A stretch of DNA of 64,000 nucleotides from Nematostella vectensis (lineage: Eukaryota > Cnidaria > Anthozoa > Actiniaria > Edwardsiidae), in assembly GCF_932526225.1 (NCBI RefSeq), contig NC_064037.1, forward strand, positions 4,183,203 to 4,247,202, in the 5' to 3' direction. A program made the position numbers and the translations under genes. The notes beneath the pieces were generated by a model. That model was not told the origin of the DNA. It was given only the letters and a program-made list of their open reading frames with translations, and searched no databases. Shown here piece by piece: positions 11,784 to 23,172 of the stretch (the stretch's first letter is position 1; the number at the start of each line of letters is the position of its first letter).

Positions 11784-12122
11784 TCACAGACTCGTCGTGT
11801 CTTCTCGTGCTTCGCAACTGACTATGGCGGTGGTGGTAAGTAATGCTGTACCATTCGGCGCGTTATGAGCCTTCGCCGCCTCTGCTTCTTCCGTCTCGAC
11901 CACTACGTTGTCCCTCCCTTGCTCGTTCTTCCCTATCAGGATGGGCGTGTCAATGGGATAGCAGCGGGGCGGCCACTGCATATGAACGCGATGGTCGCTA
12001 CCGTCTTCGCTGTCGTCGTTCTGTTGTCTCAGGCTTCGGATAAACGTGTACAGTGAAAGGAGGATTAGAATGGCGAGCGCGGCAGATGCACACGACACGG
12101 CTATTAAACTTGCTTGATTCAT
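11784..12122 (-). CDS. Hypothetical single-span membrane protein, 112 aa
   Basis: ATG at 12122, stop at 11784. Six bases before the ATG is a strong 3' splice site on the minus strand (TTCTTTCTTCAG), so the coding exon probably follows a 5' UTR intron. The protein has a very short N-terminus, one hydrophobic span (about residues 6-28, LIAVSCASAALAILILLSLY), a basic stop-transfer stretch RSLRQQ and an acidic, disordered tail of about 80 residues. There is no signal peptide cleavage motif, so an N-out, C-in topology is inferred. Its layout resembles the frame at 63536. I recognise no family, and it could be a chance frame or a fragment of a longer gene. Confidence 0.4.
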   Translation of the reverse strand: MNQASLIAVSCASAALAILILLSLYTFIRSLRQQNDDSEDGSDHRVHMQWPPRCYPIDTPILIGKNEQGRDNVVVETEEAEAAKAHNAPNGTALLTTTAIVSCEAREDTTSL

Positions 12123-12491
12123 TACGACCTGAAGAAAGAAAAGCCACAGTTAGTCTTTTAGACTGATCTCATCGTAACCTGGGTTCCAGAGGTTCTCGCG
12201 CTGTAGAAAGAGTGACAAACGTGTGGGCGTGTCGGCGGCGTGATTGAGACTTATCGCTCGTCGAAGCCAGTGGAGGAGTGTCGGGTCTCTGAAATTCGAA
12301 AATTCGGGTTCAAAAACAAAACTATTCCTCGATGAATATGCTGGATGCTGAGTGTAGAATGCTAGGGGTAGGTGAGGTTAGGGACAGGGTACAAAGCGGA
12401 GTAAGCATGGTCCTGATATAATATCGAACGTATAGTTTTGTCTACAAATAGCACGTCCATTGGGAACCGAAAAAGGACTTTCGGCCGTTGT

Positions 12492-12522
<31 letters not shown>

Positions 12523-13430
12523 GGGGGTACGGGCCTCATCACCGATGTTACGGCTGAGAGAAAGGGACTGTAGAAACGCTAAGACTGCAGGAAGAAAGGC
12601 TCGATAATATAAATCTTCCACGCACATATCCAACATAGCTTTGACGAGCACGTCAGAGCTCAAGAGGCTTATATTCTGAACCGCTCAATCAAACCCACAC
12701 CAGAATGTAAAGTTTGACAGCAAAACCTGCGCTGAAGCACGTCTAGCCACCACGCGGCCCTAAACATGCATGTTCACAAGTCAACATTGCCATGGTGATG
12801 ACGTATGGCCGCAAAGTTGATAAGAGGATTTGGAGTAACTATTAACAATAAAACAGTAGGATAATTGACCATGAATGAGCGAGGGAAGGGGGGGGGGGGC
12901 TCATTTTCCTGGACAATCATACCCCAATTCTAATCTTTTCTACCGTTATTAACACCAAATCTTACAAATGTAGAGAAGAGTTCCGGTTCCTGTTTCATCT
13001 CAGAACCTTTAATAAACTACGAAAGAATTGAGCGCAGAGAGCGCCATAGCCTTGTCTCCTTGCTTCTATTGGCTGACAGCTAGTAGGTTAATGACGCCAT
13101 TTTGGATTTGCTGCTCGCCACGAATAGAATGCGAGACAACAGACAGACAGAGGGCTGTCACAATACGCCTCGGAACGAGGCTAAGAGCGCCCATGATCTC
13201 GAAAAGGGATGGAATCAATCACGGCAGGCGACGAGTGCGCGATGCGGGAACTTCACCTTTAACTTGGCACCGGAAGCCACCCAGCGCACCGGAAGCGGCG
13301 ATCGGCTTGTTTATTTCACAAACACCAACGGTGCTTGTTTTTTTTTTCAGGAAAGATCTCTCGGTAACATATCTCACCCTCTTCAACTCACGGAATTATT
13401 TTATCAGATAAATATAGTTTTTGCTCCGAT
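12123..13430. other. Spacer with (TG)n(G)n tract; no convincing gene
   Basis: 12490-12528 is a TG microsatellite running into about 20 G residues and ending GGTACGGGCCT, resembling one terminus of the MITE at 8061. Frames at 12442-12663 and 13028-13464 overlap low complexity or each other and show no known domain. A motif near 12180-12205 (CCTGGGTTCCAGAGG) resembles one arm of the hairpin at 13431. Confidence 0.5.
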
Positions 13431-13503
13431 CCTGGTTCCAGAGCCTCGAGCGTCTCTCTATTAAGTGGCCAGCGAGAGAGACGTTCGAGGCTCTGGAACC
13501 AGG
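13431..13503. repeat. 29-bp inverted repeat (hairpin)
   Basis: Arms 13431-13459 and 13475-13503 match at 28 of 29 positions as reverse complements, with a 15-nt loop. Each arm begins CCTGGTTCCAGAGCCTCGA from the outside. This could be two termini of a MITE that lost its interior, or a structured RNA element. Confidence 0.75.
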
Positions 13504-15289
13504 GTATATTCTATGCTGTCGCCGTGTGAATTAATTAAAATGTAATATTGAATATAGAATCTTTCAACAACCGGAAGTATATAGCATTCTGATTTGGGAG
13601 GTCGAGGACTAGATTAGTAGGAAAACAGGCCGAGGATGGTTGGTTAAATACGTGGTTAAAGAAAGTTGTTTAAATAAGTAGGAAAAAATACAGAAATTTA
13701 CCTAAAAACTCATTCATTCTGTATTCACAGTGCCCTTGGGCAAGGTTCCCACTGAGCTTAAAGCGATAAACATATTTATATTTACGTACACAGAGCTTAA
13801 TAACCTGAAGCCTGATCATAGGGTTTTATAGACGCGCAATGATCTATTCAAAGTCAAAGCCGTGTTTGTGTGATCAACTGAGTAAACAAGACGAAAGCAT
13901 AAGCAGAAGGTGACGGTTTTGTGGAGCCGACAAAACAAAAGGAAAAAATCCGGCGTTTTGGGATTGTTTTTGGGTGGCTTTTTTGCCTTAGACCTAAACA
14001 CGGAATGAAAAAATCAAAGAGTACAGGAACAATAAATGAGTTCTCCAGCAAACACAAATAACGAGGATGTTTTAGGCGAGATTTTCATTATTAGACTGTC
14101 ATGATAACATTGCACCTAGGCACTTTAGATTCTAGTTTAAGACTATTTCTGATCGAAGATTATGGTCCTCGAAGAAAGTTATTGCGCGCTATCATGACAC
14201 TGGTCTAAACCGGGGTAACATCACACTCAGACGACGCTGAACAGATGGTAGGCTCCCAAGCGATAAAACAGCTCCCTTACCCTCAACATAGTTAGTAGAC
14301 TAACTATGCCCTCAACAACCATATAAGCACATGCAAAACTTAGGAAATAAAACCTATGGTTTTACTTATATTAAAAGATAACCTGGATACCGCGTGTATT
14401 AATCATACCCGTGCTAAGACTCATTCTCCGGAGTTTCTGCAATCCAAACAATAGCGCTACTGTTAGCTGGTAAAATAATACGATAGCTTACCTTCTAGTT
14501 TACTCTTTAGTGAAGAATTTAACTTTGTTAGCAATCGGATTTCGTCGGCTCTAGCTCAGTGGTATCCCGGCGGCGCAGAATTTTCGCTGCCTTTGCCTCG
14601 AGTTCCCGCCGTTTGATTGTGTGGATTCGGTGTCAGCGCGCGTGAAATCGACCTCTTGATTCTATCAGCAGTTCCCGAATAACAGATGAGTGACAAAAAC
14701 CCGGAAAATTCGGAATGGAATAAAAAGGCAAAATAGTTAGTGTGCCTTAGTCACGGGTGGTAAGGTAAAGGCGGCGGTGCGGTGTAAAAGGGTGCGGGTC
14801 TGGAAAATGCAATAGTTCTCGTTTCAGTTTTAGTTCTACCACAAAAGGCTTACAAAGGAAGATAGGTATTTCCGTACATACGGGTGTCTTCGTATGTCCC
14901 CCCTTTTACGCTTTTCCCAGGCTTTTCGCGGTCCCGTTAAGAGATTTTAGATTTCGTGTGAAGTACACAGTAAGCAAAACGCGCGCCAAAAAGTGATAAG
15001 AAAGTCATAGAAACCGGCTCTCTTTACTGCTAAAAACTTGTCCAAAATGCGTCATTTAGTAAAAATTACAGGTAGGCCTTAGTGTATAAGAATGGTCTAA
15101 GACCACCTTAAGTGGAATCTATGGAAAAACAAATAATTCAATTTGTTAATTTCCAGGTACCAAGAAGAGCTAAACACCAATAAGATGTGACCTTCTTTGC
15201 CAAAGCAGGAAGCCTGTATAACAATTGTTTGGTCAAACCAGTTTGCCGAGTGTAGAATAGAATTATTAAGAAATGGAGAGTTCAAAAGA
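13504..15289. other. Spacer; possible SINE-like segment near 14545-14620
   Basis: No gene seen. At 14551-14561 TAGCTCAGTGG matches the pol III A-box consensus, and about 50 nt later GAGTTCCCGCC is a poor B box. This could be a decayed tRNA-derived SINE; a functional tRNA is unlikely because I cannot pair the stems. Confidence 0.35.
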
Positions 15290-15613
15290 ATCTACCCGCG
15301 GGTGAGGGGGGGGGGGGGACTCCGATAAAAGCAGAGGGGGGGTGATCGTCGGCAAAATCGATTTTAACCCTAAGGGCACTTTAGGTGTGGTCAACAGAAA
15401 TAGCAAATTGGGTGTGTTCGAAGGTATTTTTAACCCAGCAGAATCGAAAAAATATGGCTTAGGGATAGCAGTTAGGCGAAATTTTATACCCTTAAAGATA
15501 GGACGATCACCCCCGTCTACTTTCTGGAAACCATTCCCCCCCCCCTCCCCCCACCCACCCACACACACCACCACCCCGGGAGAATTCACCTACCAAGTTT
15601 GGTTGTCCACTTT

Positions 15614-15660
<47 letters not shown>

Positions 15661-15665
15661 TAAAG
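15290..15665. repeat. G-rich then C-rich low-complexity block
   Basis: A G-run at about 15306-15319 and a long C-run at about 15616-15659 bracket sequence resembling C/G-tract MITE interiors. The C-run length is probably unreliable in any assembly. The frames over this block (proline-rich on one strand) are composition artefacts. Confidence 0.6.
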
Positions 15666-16642
15666 ACTCATTCTACAAAACCAAAATACATAAAAAAAGA
15701 TGCTTTGCTTTAATAAATACTAAATAATAAATACATTTTATGTATAATGAATAACATCACAAGCACTATCAAGCACTACTCACGTAAGTTCCTCTGTGTA
15801 AAGCTATGCCTGAAAGAGGCCTGGAACTAGCAAACGTGTAGCCGCTGACACTATTTTAAATATTTTTAATAATCTGTAGATTTTTTCATGTTCTAAATAG
15901 ATGACTCTCCATTTTGCTTGAATAATATCCTTATCGTGTTTGAGAATGGTATAGAGTTGCCTTTTCTATATTGCTGCTCATTGCTGGCTCTGTATAAACT
16001 AAGATCGTTTAAATAACGACATTTTCATGCTCGTATAGAGCACCATTTCCTCGCACTTATTTATGGACATACTTTAGACATCTATGTCCGTGCAGATTCT
16101 AAAACCGAAAGGCACCATGGATCTTGGAGGAAAAAAGGCCGGCATCCCAAGAGTTGATTTATCACTTCTCAAATTTATCAAATTCCTTTCTCGAATTCTT
16201 TAGAAATTAAAAAAAAAATTACACATTGAAGCACCTTTTGGTTGTAGAACAGCCATTTGACATTCGCCGTTTGCACTGGCGATAAGGCTGGTGTATGCCA
16301 TATTTGTATCTATTACATATTTCCGCATTTTCAATATGTTATGCACCATTATCTGTATATATATTTCGGAATAGCGCTGTGAATCATTTCTGCCATATCT
16401 GCATGTGCGATGAATGCTTTGTACTAATATATCTTTGCAGGGCGGCCGAGGGCATTTACTTCTGTATAAAAGAATAGAGAGTGCTAACTAGTCCCGTTTA
16501 AGCGAGTTCTTATGCGTATCATATCAAGTGCTCTGCTACTATCAAATGTATGTTCTAGGCGTATGTATCCGTGATATGCTATAGAGGAGGCCCCTATACA
16601 CTTGTATATATATGCTCACGTGTCTATGCCATGTTCTATATA
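15666..16642. other. Left flank of the large transposon; no gene seen
   Basis: AT-rich, no supported exon. A short frame at 16295-16477 has no recognisable features. Confidence 0.5.
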
Positions 16643-16774
16643 CAGTACCGCTCACGAACATAGGGGCACTGTTCGCGAAACTTTCGCGAACGACGTTCGC
16701 GAAATTCGCGAACAGATGCAAAATAAACGGTTTGACGAACGGTAACGTGTGATCCAGGGCTTAATAACAGCTAG

Positions 16775-17940
16775 AAAAGCTTGAAGCCATTTATTTGACA
16801 AAGACCTGTATTAGACACGGGAGAATTAGTTTGGGGAAGGAATGCGTGAAAACTGCTAGCTAAAACTTTTGAACAGCGGGAAACCATTATTTGACAAAGC
16901 AAAGACTTGTACTAAACACGGGAGAATTAGTTTGAGGAGGGTATGCCGATCGCTTGATATTATTAGTAGTCGTTTGTGTTCGAATACATGAGTCAGCGAC
17001 AACATGCTCTTAAATGTCTTCTTTGTGGGTTTCGTAGGTGGAAGACTCGCATTTTACGAATATGGGTAAAAACAAAAACACAAGGCAAACCTGTGTTGTC
17101 TTTATTGTAAAGTTTACAGACTGCTTATGACTGCGGAAGCAATTAAGAGAGCGTCATAAAGTTCCGCTCGCGCTAGTTTACCAGCCAAAGCAAAATAAAT
17201 AACATCTAACGACAGACATCACATATCACTCCATGTTCTAGTGAGTTTGGTTTTGGAGTCTTACAACTTTCTCCATTCAAACTTTTTTTAAATAATAATA
17301 AACGACGGAACGCAATTCGCAAAGCACCCTGTTCACTTAGATAGAGGATATAAACCCAGAATGTGTGACGTTGAGTGAAAACATAGAGGCAGAGACATTT
17401 GTATCAAAATTATTTTAATATGACAATAAGAACCACCACAAGAAACACCCCAAGACGGTTCTTTTAAGAACCCCAAAAAAAGTTATAAGTCAATGATCAT
17501 GCATAAGTGTCTGTTTTAAAATCCCCAAAGTCGTTAACTTGAATAAGAAAGCGATATGCATTCCTTCGCTTAAATAAAAACAACGATGAATAAGAGATCG
17601 AAATATTATATTTCTCAGCTTCCCGCTGTCTTCCGCTAGCAGTTAACACACATTCCAAAATCCCCGAATAATATCAAGCGATAGGCATTTCTTTCTCAAA
17701 CTAATTTTCCCGTGTTTAGTTCATGTCTTTGTCAAATAATGGCTTCCCAGTGTTCAAAAGGATTGGCTAGCAGTTTTCACACAACCGAAAATCTTCGAAT
17801 AATATCAAGCGATCGGCATTCCCTCCTCAAACTTATTCTCCCGTGTTTAGTACAAGTCTTTGCTTTGTCAAATAAATGGTTTTCCGCGGTTCAAAATTAT
17901 TCAGCAGTTTTCACACATTCGAAAATCATGGACATTAGCA
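16775..17940. repeat. Left subterminal repeat arrays of the transposon
   Basis: A repeat of roughly 120 bp, with conserved pieces GATCGGCATTCCTTCCTCAA, TTCTCCCGTGTTTAGTACAA and GTCTTTGTCAAATAATGG, occurs about twice at 16775-16965 in one orientation. It occurs about three more times at 17560-17930 in the opposite orientation, so the left end holds two head-to-head clusters. Such subterminal arrays usually bind transposase or an accessory protein. Confidence 0.75.
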
Positions 17941-18625
17941 GAAATTCTATACAGCATGGCCGCCGAGCATGCGCGCTGCTTTCCCTGTTGGACTTTAAAT
18001 ATATTTCTGCGATCACCTTACATATAGAGAACTGTATGAGAATACAAACGCTAGTATACTTTTCTCGGTTTTATTGAGAAAGCCGTTAAACCTTTTACGG
18101 TTGCAAACGGCAGACTATCAACAATACAACTTCATTGGTATATGGTAGGAATTACACACGATTTCGATGAAAATAAACTGTTCGCATTCCCCTTCAAACG
18201 CTGATACCTTTATTTACTTATTTCCGCCATGCTTGCCTCTAAAATGTGCTCGAGTCGCAATACACAGGCCGTTCCTCTCGCTCGATAGTACATCCTCCTC
18301 CATTTGCAAACGTCGAGTTCGAACACGAAGATATAGTACTCGCTAAAAGTCAAAATAATTCCTCCATACTTGATTGAAATCTTGTTCGCAAATGAGTATG
18401 AAAATGTTCAATATTTGTTGAGTCCATATAGAGAAGAACAATAACACTCCGAGGTCCATTTCGGCAAGAATCAAGCCATATTTTCGGTAGAAGCAAAGGC
18501 TGTTTATGTTCGGCCATCTTGTTCCCACAATGCAAACTGTTTAATGCTTTGTGACCTAGCCTTTGTTCTATTTTCAGGTTATTAAGTATTCCAAACCTAG
18601 AAAGGATATCTAGATTACTTACGCA

Positions 18626-21213
18626 ATGTCGGACCTTTTCGGTAAAATTCAAGCTCAAGAGCTACAAAATATCAAAATAAGCGAGCCAAGCTTATCATAC
18701 GCTGCAAAATCCTCTGCTAGAAAGGTTATTTTCGCCTTGGATATACCCTATCCTCTGTTTAAAATCTGGCACGAGCGTGTACAAAGTTTTTTTCGCCAAG
18801 TTGAAAATTCTACCGGAAGTGAAGAAGAAAAAAGCAAATTACTCCTCAAATACCCATTTGTGGCACTTTTAGAACATTCTCTGCCTGAATGTTGCTTCTG
18901 TTTTTCCTCTGACGACAATGTTAGAAGAGAAATAAATGACAGTTTACGAAAAAACTGTGCAATAGTTGTACAGAAGTACAGGGCATCTAGAGGCATGGCA
19001 AGAATGAAATTAGATGGACTTTCAAAGAAGTTCCATGTCTTTCAAGGCCAAACAGAACCTGTAAAAAAAACTCCAGGATGAAATTGTCAACTGGAAAGCT
19101 AGATGCCATAATCTGGAAGCAAGATCCTCAGAACTTTACAAGGAAATGCAGAGTGTGCTCATGGAGTCCAAGAGGAAGGACAACATTATACAAGACCTCT
19201 CAGAAACAAACAAAGAGCTTGCCAGTTATATTGATCAGCTTGAGAGGTCTCAGAATCTTCAATACCAAGGGAAGTCACTGCATGATGCTAAAAACAAGCA
19301 GAGGACTCTAAAAGAATTTCTTAGCAGAGCAAATCTTGCCCTATGGTTTGCCAAAGCCTTTGGTATTGAAGTAACTTCGGTAAGTGTCACTGAAACTGAA
19401 TCTGGGCAGGTCCATCAACTGAGTGCTGGTGCTGCTTCAACATCAACTGAATCTGAAGATGGCCAAGGAACCAATCAGTATGATAGACTTAGTGATGATG
19501 AAAAGGGGCAAGTACAGGAGGTTTTATTCCTCTTAGACAAATATTGTGTTGGGGATAATTTTTACCATGAGCTCTCAATGATTTCAAATGGTCTGCCAAA
19601 ATCTTATCTAATCAAACAGTGTAGAGATAACTACAATGATCTCTGTCGCATTGAAGACCTCCCTAATAATCACCTTGGCTCAAAATGTTCATTTGCTGAG
19701 CTTCTAACCATTCATGCAGCTGACTTTCTTGACAATAATCCTGATTTTGATTATGCTAATGAGACACTTAAGGTAAAAATTAATGGAGATGGAGCTAGGA
19801 TGACAAGAAATTCCAATTTTATTTTTTTAACTTTCTCTATTTTACAAACAGGAGCTAACGTAATGTCTGCTAAAGGTAACAGAAACATTGCAGCAAATCA
19901 TACACCACCTTAAAGGAAGCCTTTAGTGTCACTTTTGAGGAGATTAACAACTTCATTGCTTCTGGTAAATTAACAGTCAATGATAAAACAATTAACTTGG
20001 AGTTTTTTCTTGGTGGTGATTATAAATTTGTGTTACTAATGCTTGGTCTTAAAGGTGCAACTGCTAACTATGCATGTGCTTGGTGATTCGTAAGGATGAT
20101 CGCTGGAAAACTGATAATGATTTTCATTTCTTTAATAAATCTCCAATGTCAAGATCTCTCAAGGAAATTAAAGAGCTATGTAAGAAATCAACAGATAATT
20201 ACTGTTGTGGAGCAGAGCCTTTACTTAATATTGAGCTTGATCATGTGATTGTTGACGAATTACACTTGATGCTGCGAGTAACAGATGTACTAACTAAAAA
20301 TCTTGTCTATCAGGCAATTGACAGAGATAAAAAGGATGACTTTGACAAAAAAAGAGGGGAGGGAAAAGGTATCCATCTCAAAAAGCTAGTTTCCACCATA
20401 CGGTCTTTGGGCATTTCTTTCGATGTTTGGGAACAGCTAAATGCTGATAAGTCATCAAGTGGTAAATATGATTTCACAAGTTTAACAGGATCAAACAAAA
20501 AAACACTTCTCAGTCAATTGCCTGATAAACTGCATGATTTGCTAACCCCTGACAGCAGGGATAAGGTAACTCAACTGTGGAGAGATTTTAATAATATTTA
20601 CATACAAATTACTAACATGGAGCTTAACATTTTGCCAGAAATAATTGCTGACCAAGTTAAAGAATGGATTGATTTGTTTTGCTCATGCAGAACTGTGGCA
20701 GAAGGTTACGAGAGGGCTCGTGTTACTCCTTACATGCACATTCTTTTTGCCCATGTTCCCTTTTTTGTTGAAAAATACAAATGTATTAAAATATTTACTG
20801 GACAAGGGGTTGAAAAAAATAACGATGTAGCTAGATCTGTCCTCCACAGGAAATCTAATAAATGGGATTCTGTGGGGGACATTCTTAAACAAGAATTTAG
20901 ACAATGGGAACTCAAACACAAGGAGAGAGAGAAGAGAAAATATGAAAAAAAAAGTACTTACTGGAATGAAGAAATAAAAACTACCAGACAAAAAAGGAGA
21001 AAAACTAATACTGAGACCCCTGGCATGGAACCCTCAACTTCAGCAGACACTTCCGTTGGGGAACGCTCAGTAGACCAGCCTGAACAAGTAGACCCCAAAT
21101 CAATGACTGTCAAACAGTTGAGGGAACACTTAAAAGCCAGAGGTTTAAAAGGCTTAAGCAAAAAAAGTAAAGCTGAATTAGTAGAGATTTTCCTAAATTC
21201 TCCAAGAGAATAG
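18626..21213 (+). pseudogene. Transposase-like gene with C-terminal SAP domain, frameshifted
   Basis: Pieces in order: 18626-19067 (MSDLFGKIQAQ..., N-terminal region with a CCFCF cluster); coiled coil from about 19070 (LQDEIVNWKARCHNLEARSS, then KRKDNIIQDLSETN); and KINGDGARMTRNSNFIFL near 19771-19825. Then come EFFLGGDYKFVLLMLGLKGA and NYACAW near 20005-20083, and LDHVIVDELHLMLRVTDVL near 20236-20292. HILFAHVPFF and TGQGVEKNNDVARS near 20738-20835 follow. It ends with a basic tract and a SAP motif, MTVKQLREHLKARGLKGLSK. GDGAR, VDELHL and the EKNND segment could hold acidic catalytic residues of an RNase H-like fold; that is inference. The frame breaks three times: an extra A in the A8 run at 19063-19070, a shift near 19880, and one near 20080 after CAW. 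Either the copy is dead or the sequence contains indel errors. Confidence 0.8.
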
Positions 21214-21364
21214 TCATCTACTGTATGTAATTAAAGTAGTCTATATCTAGAATGTAAATTATATATGTAAATAGAATATCATACTTTTAAAAGTGCCAGA
21301 AGGTAATTGTGATATGGCACTATACAAATATACATATTATCATTATTATTCTACATGTATATAT

Positions 21365-22402
21365 TTAAATTTTAAAAGGTTCTCTAATAAAATCAAATGT
21401 AATTTTCTCAGTATACATTATTTGTTTATCTTCTACAACAGAATTATCAACTACTTTATAGCACTTAATAGATTTGCTTAAAAAGGTTTTCATTTTGACA
21501 GGATACGAAATTTTAACCCCATCCCCATTCTTATCTAGATATACGTCCCACTCTCTTGGAAAATTACAAACCCTAAAATCATTGCTGCTAAGCAAAATAT
21601 GTTTCCCATCCCTTGATTTTATACCCTTGCCACTAAAACAATATCGAAAGCAATCATGATGAAATTCTATTGAAACAGGCACCCTAGTTCTTCTCTTAAG
21701 CTTTGCCTCCATCGCCTCTCTCAGCCGATCTAAATTGCCTTGAAGGCGTGAAGTCTCCACTTGTGGGCTGTCAAAATTCCTAAGGTGGAAACAAAACAAA
21801 AAAAGATTTAAGACTTGCTCGTTTTTCTAACTCGAAAGGCTTCGCTGACACTAAAGAAAGGGGAATCCTTTCTGATGCAATTTTGTAAAATACATGCCTA
21901 ACAAGATCAGCACTCAGATCATCTTCGTCCACCCAAGAACTCTCATAGGCACTGTATCCTGTCCACTTTAAGAGATATTGTGTCTACAATAGGACAATTT
22001 AATGTTCTTTGGTCATACTTGAATGACAAGTTCATATGCACTAGACCTATCTCGGTACTCTTTACAGCCTATTTACAACATCTAAGTGGGCTAAACCACA
22101 ACGTTTAACTACCAGAAAATAATCGTAGTCAGGTAATCAAGTAAATTGAAGGTTCGGAATACATTGTTGAGCGTGGAACCTGAACTATTATAATATAAGC
22201 AAGGTAAAATTATCCGGTAACTTACCTTTCCATTGTTTATTTGCCGTGAAACAACTCTTTCAACTGGATAAAATGTTGGATCCCCATTCCTCCGTGTCTT
22301 TTTTCTTTTTTGAATGCCTCTCCACAACAGTTCACCCGAATTTGCCTCGTTAAGTTGACGATAAAAGCCGTCTCCTTCGCGAAGTCGCTTCTCTTCCGCC
22401 AT
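21365..22402 (-). CDS. Second transposon-encoded protein, about 188 aa, two exons
   Basis: Exon 1 is 22402-22226 (MAEEKRLREGDGFYRQLNEA..., 59 codons), ending at a perfect donor AAG|GTAAGT. Exon 2 runs to a stop at 21365; a phase-0 acceptor fits at 21755-21756, giving TSRLQGNLDRLREAMEAKLK..., although alternative AGs lie upstream. The protein has a basic N-terminal stretch (QKRKKTRRN), a likely helical segment, and a Cys/aromatic-containing C-terminal domain (HHDCFRYCFSGKG, NFPREWDVYLDKNGDGVKIS). Unlike the facing transposase gene it has no frame break. I recognise no family. Position inside the element, convergent with the transposase, suggests an accessory transposition protein. Confidence 0.6.
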
Positions 22403-22494
22403 TTTGAATAATAAATCACATCTGAACTGCACATGCGCAGTTCAATTAAAAAATAAAATGAGCGCCCGCGCTGATAACCGCTGACTGTATAGGA

Positions 22495-22790
22495 TTTCTA
22501 CTAATGGAATATCAAGCGATCGGCCTTCCTTCTCCCGTGTTTATTACAAGTCTTTGTCAAATAAAATTTCAAAATTCTTCGCTAACAGTTTTCACACATT
22601 CGAAAATCATCGAAGAATATCAAGCGATCGGCATTCCTTCCCCAAATTAATTCTCCCGTGTGTAATACAAGTATTTGTTAAATAAATGGCTTCCCGCTGT
22701 TCAAAAGTATCCGCTAGCAGTTGACACACATTCGACAATCTTAGAAGAATATCAAGCGATCGACATTCCTTCCCTCTTCGGGGCAAGCTT
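22495..22790. repeat. Right subterminal repeat array of the transposon
   Basis: Three copies of the same repeat as at 17560-17930, in the same orientation as those. Each contains TATCAAGCGATCG followed by the CTCCCGTGT and AAGTNTTTGT pieces. The array ends about 360 bp inside the right terminus. Confidence 0.7.
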
Positions 22791-23172
22791 TTGAGAATAA
22801 ACTAACTTTTTTGCCTGCGTCTGCCCTCGTAAATCCACGATCGAATCCTTCGCATGCTTTGGCTTTCATCCGCCATCTTTATCGTCTTTATTTCTTAAAC
22901 TTGAAAGTGTCTTGTTTTGATCGTCTACAAATAATTGAACTCGAGGCATATCAGACTATAACTGAATTTGTTGTTTCTGATTTTAACTATAACCATAGCT
23001 CTCAGCTGACTTTTACACGAACAATTTATTTGAATCGCTTGCAGAACTCCTGCATGTATTTTAAGTGAGTATCAGTAAGTTTGTCCCGGTCTGTTCGCGA
23101 ATTTCGCGAACAATTTCGCGGACATATGTCCACATGTTCGAGAGCGGTACTGTAAGCCTCATAACATCTCTA

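Larger units (their letters stand above)
16643..23152. mobile_element. 6.5-kb DNA transposon with two convergent genes
   Basis: The ends are inverted repeats: CAGTACCGCTCACGAACAT at 16643 and its near-exact complement ending ...GAGCGGTACTG at 23152 (18 of 19 match). Both are flanked by TA (16641-16642 and 23153-23154), consistent with a TA target duplication. Just inside each end lie several TTCGCGAA palindromes (about 16671-16715 and 23093-23128), then copies of a subterminal repeat. The interior carries a plus-strand transposase-like gene (18626-21213) and a minus-strand second gene (22402-21365), tail to tail. Terminal CAGTA, subterminal repeats and a 2-bp duplication recall CACTA/CMC-type elements, but I cannot place the transposase in a named superfamily. 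Confidence 0.85.

Noticed and set aside
15266-15713. Proline-rich and glycine-rich frames near the C-run
   Set aside because: Homopolymer-driven; no domain and no splice context.
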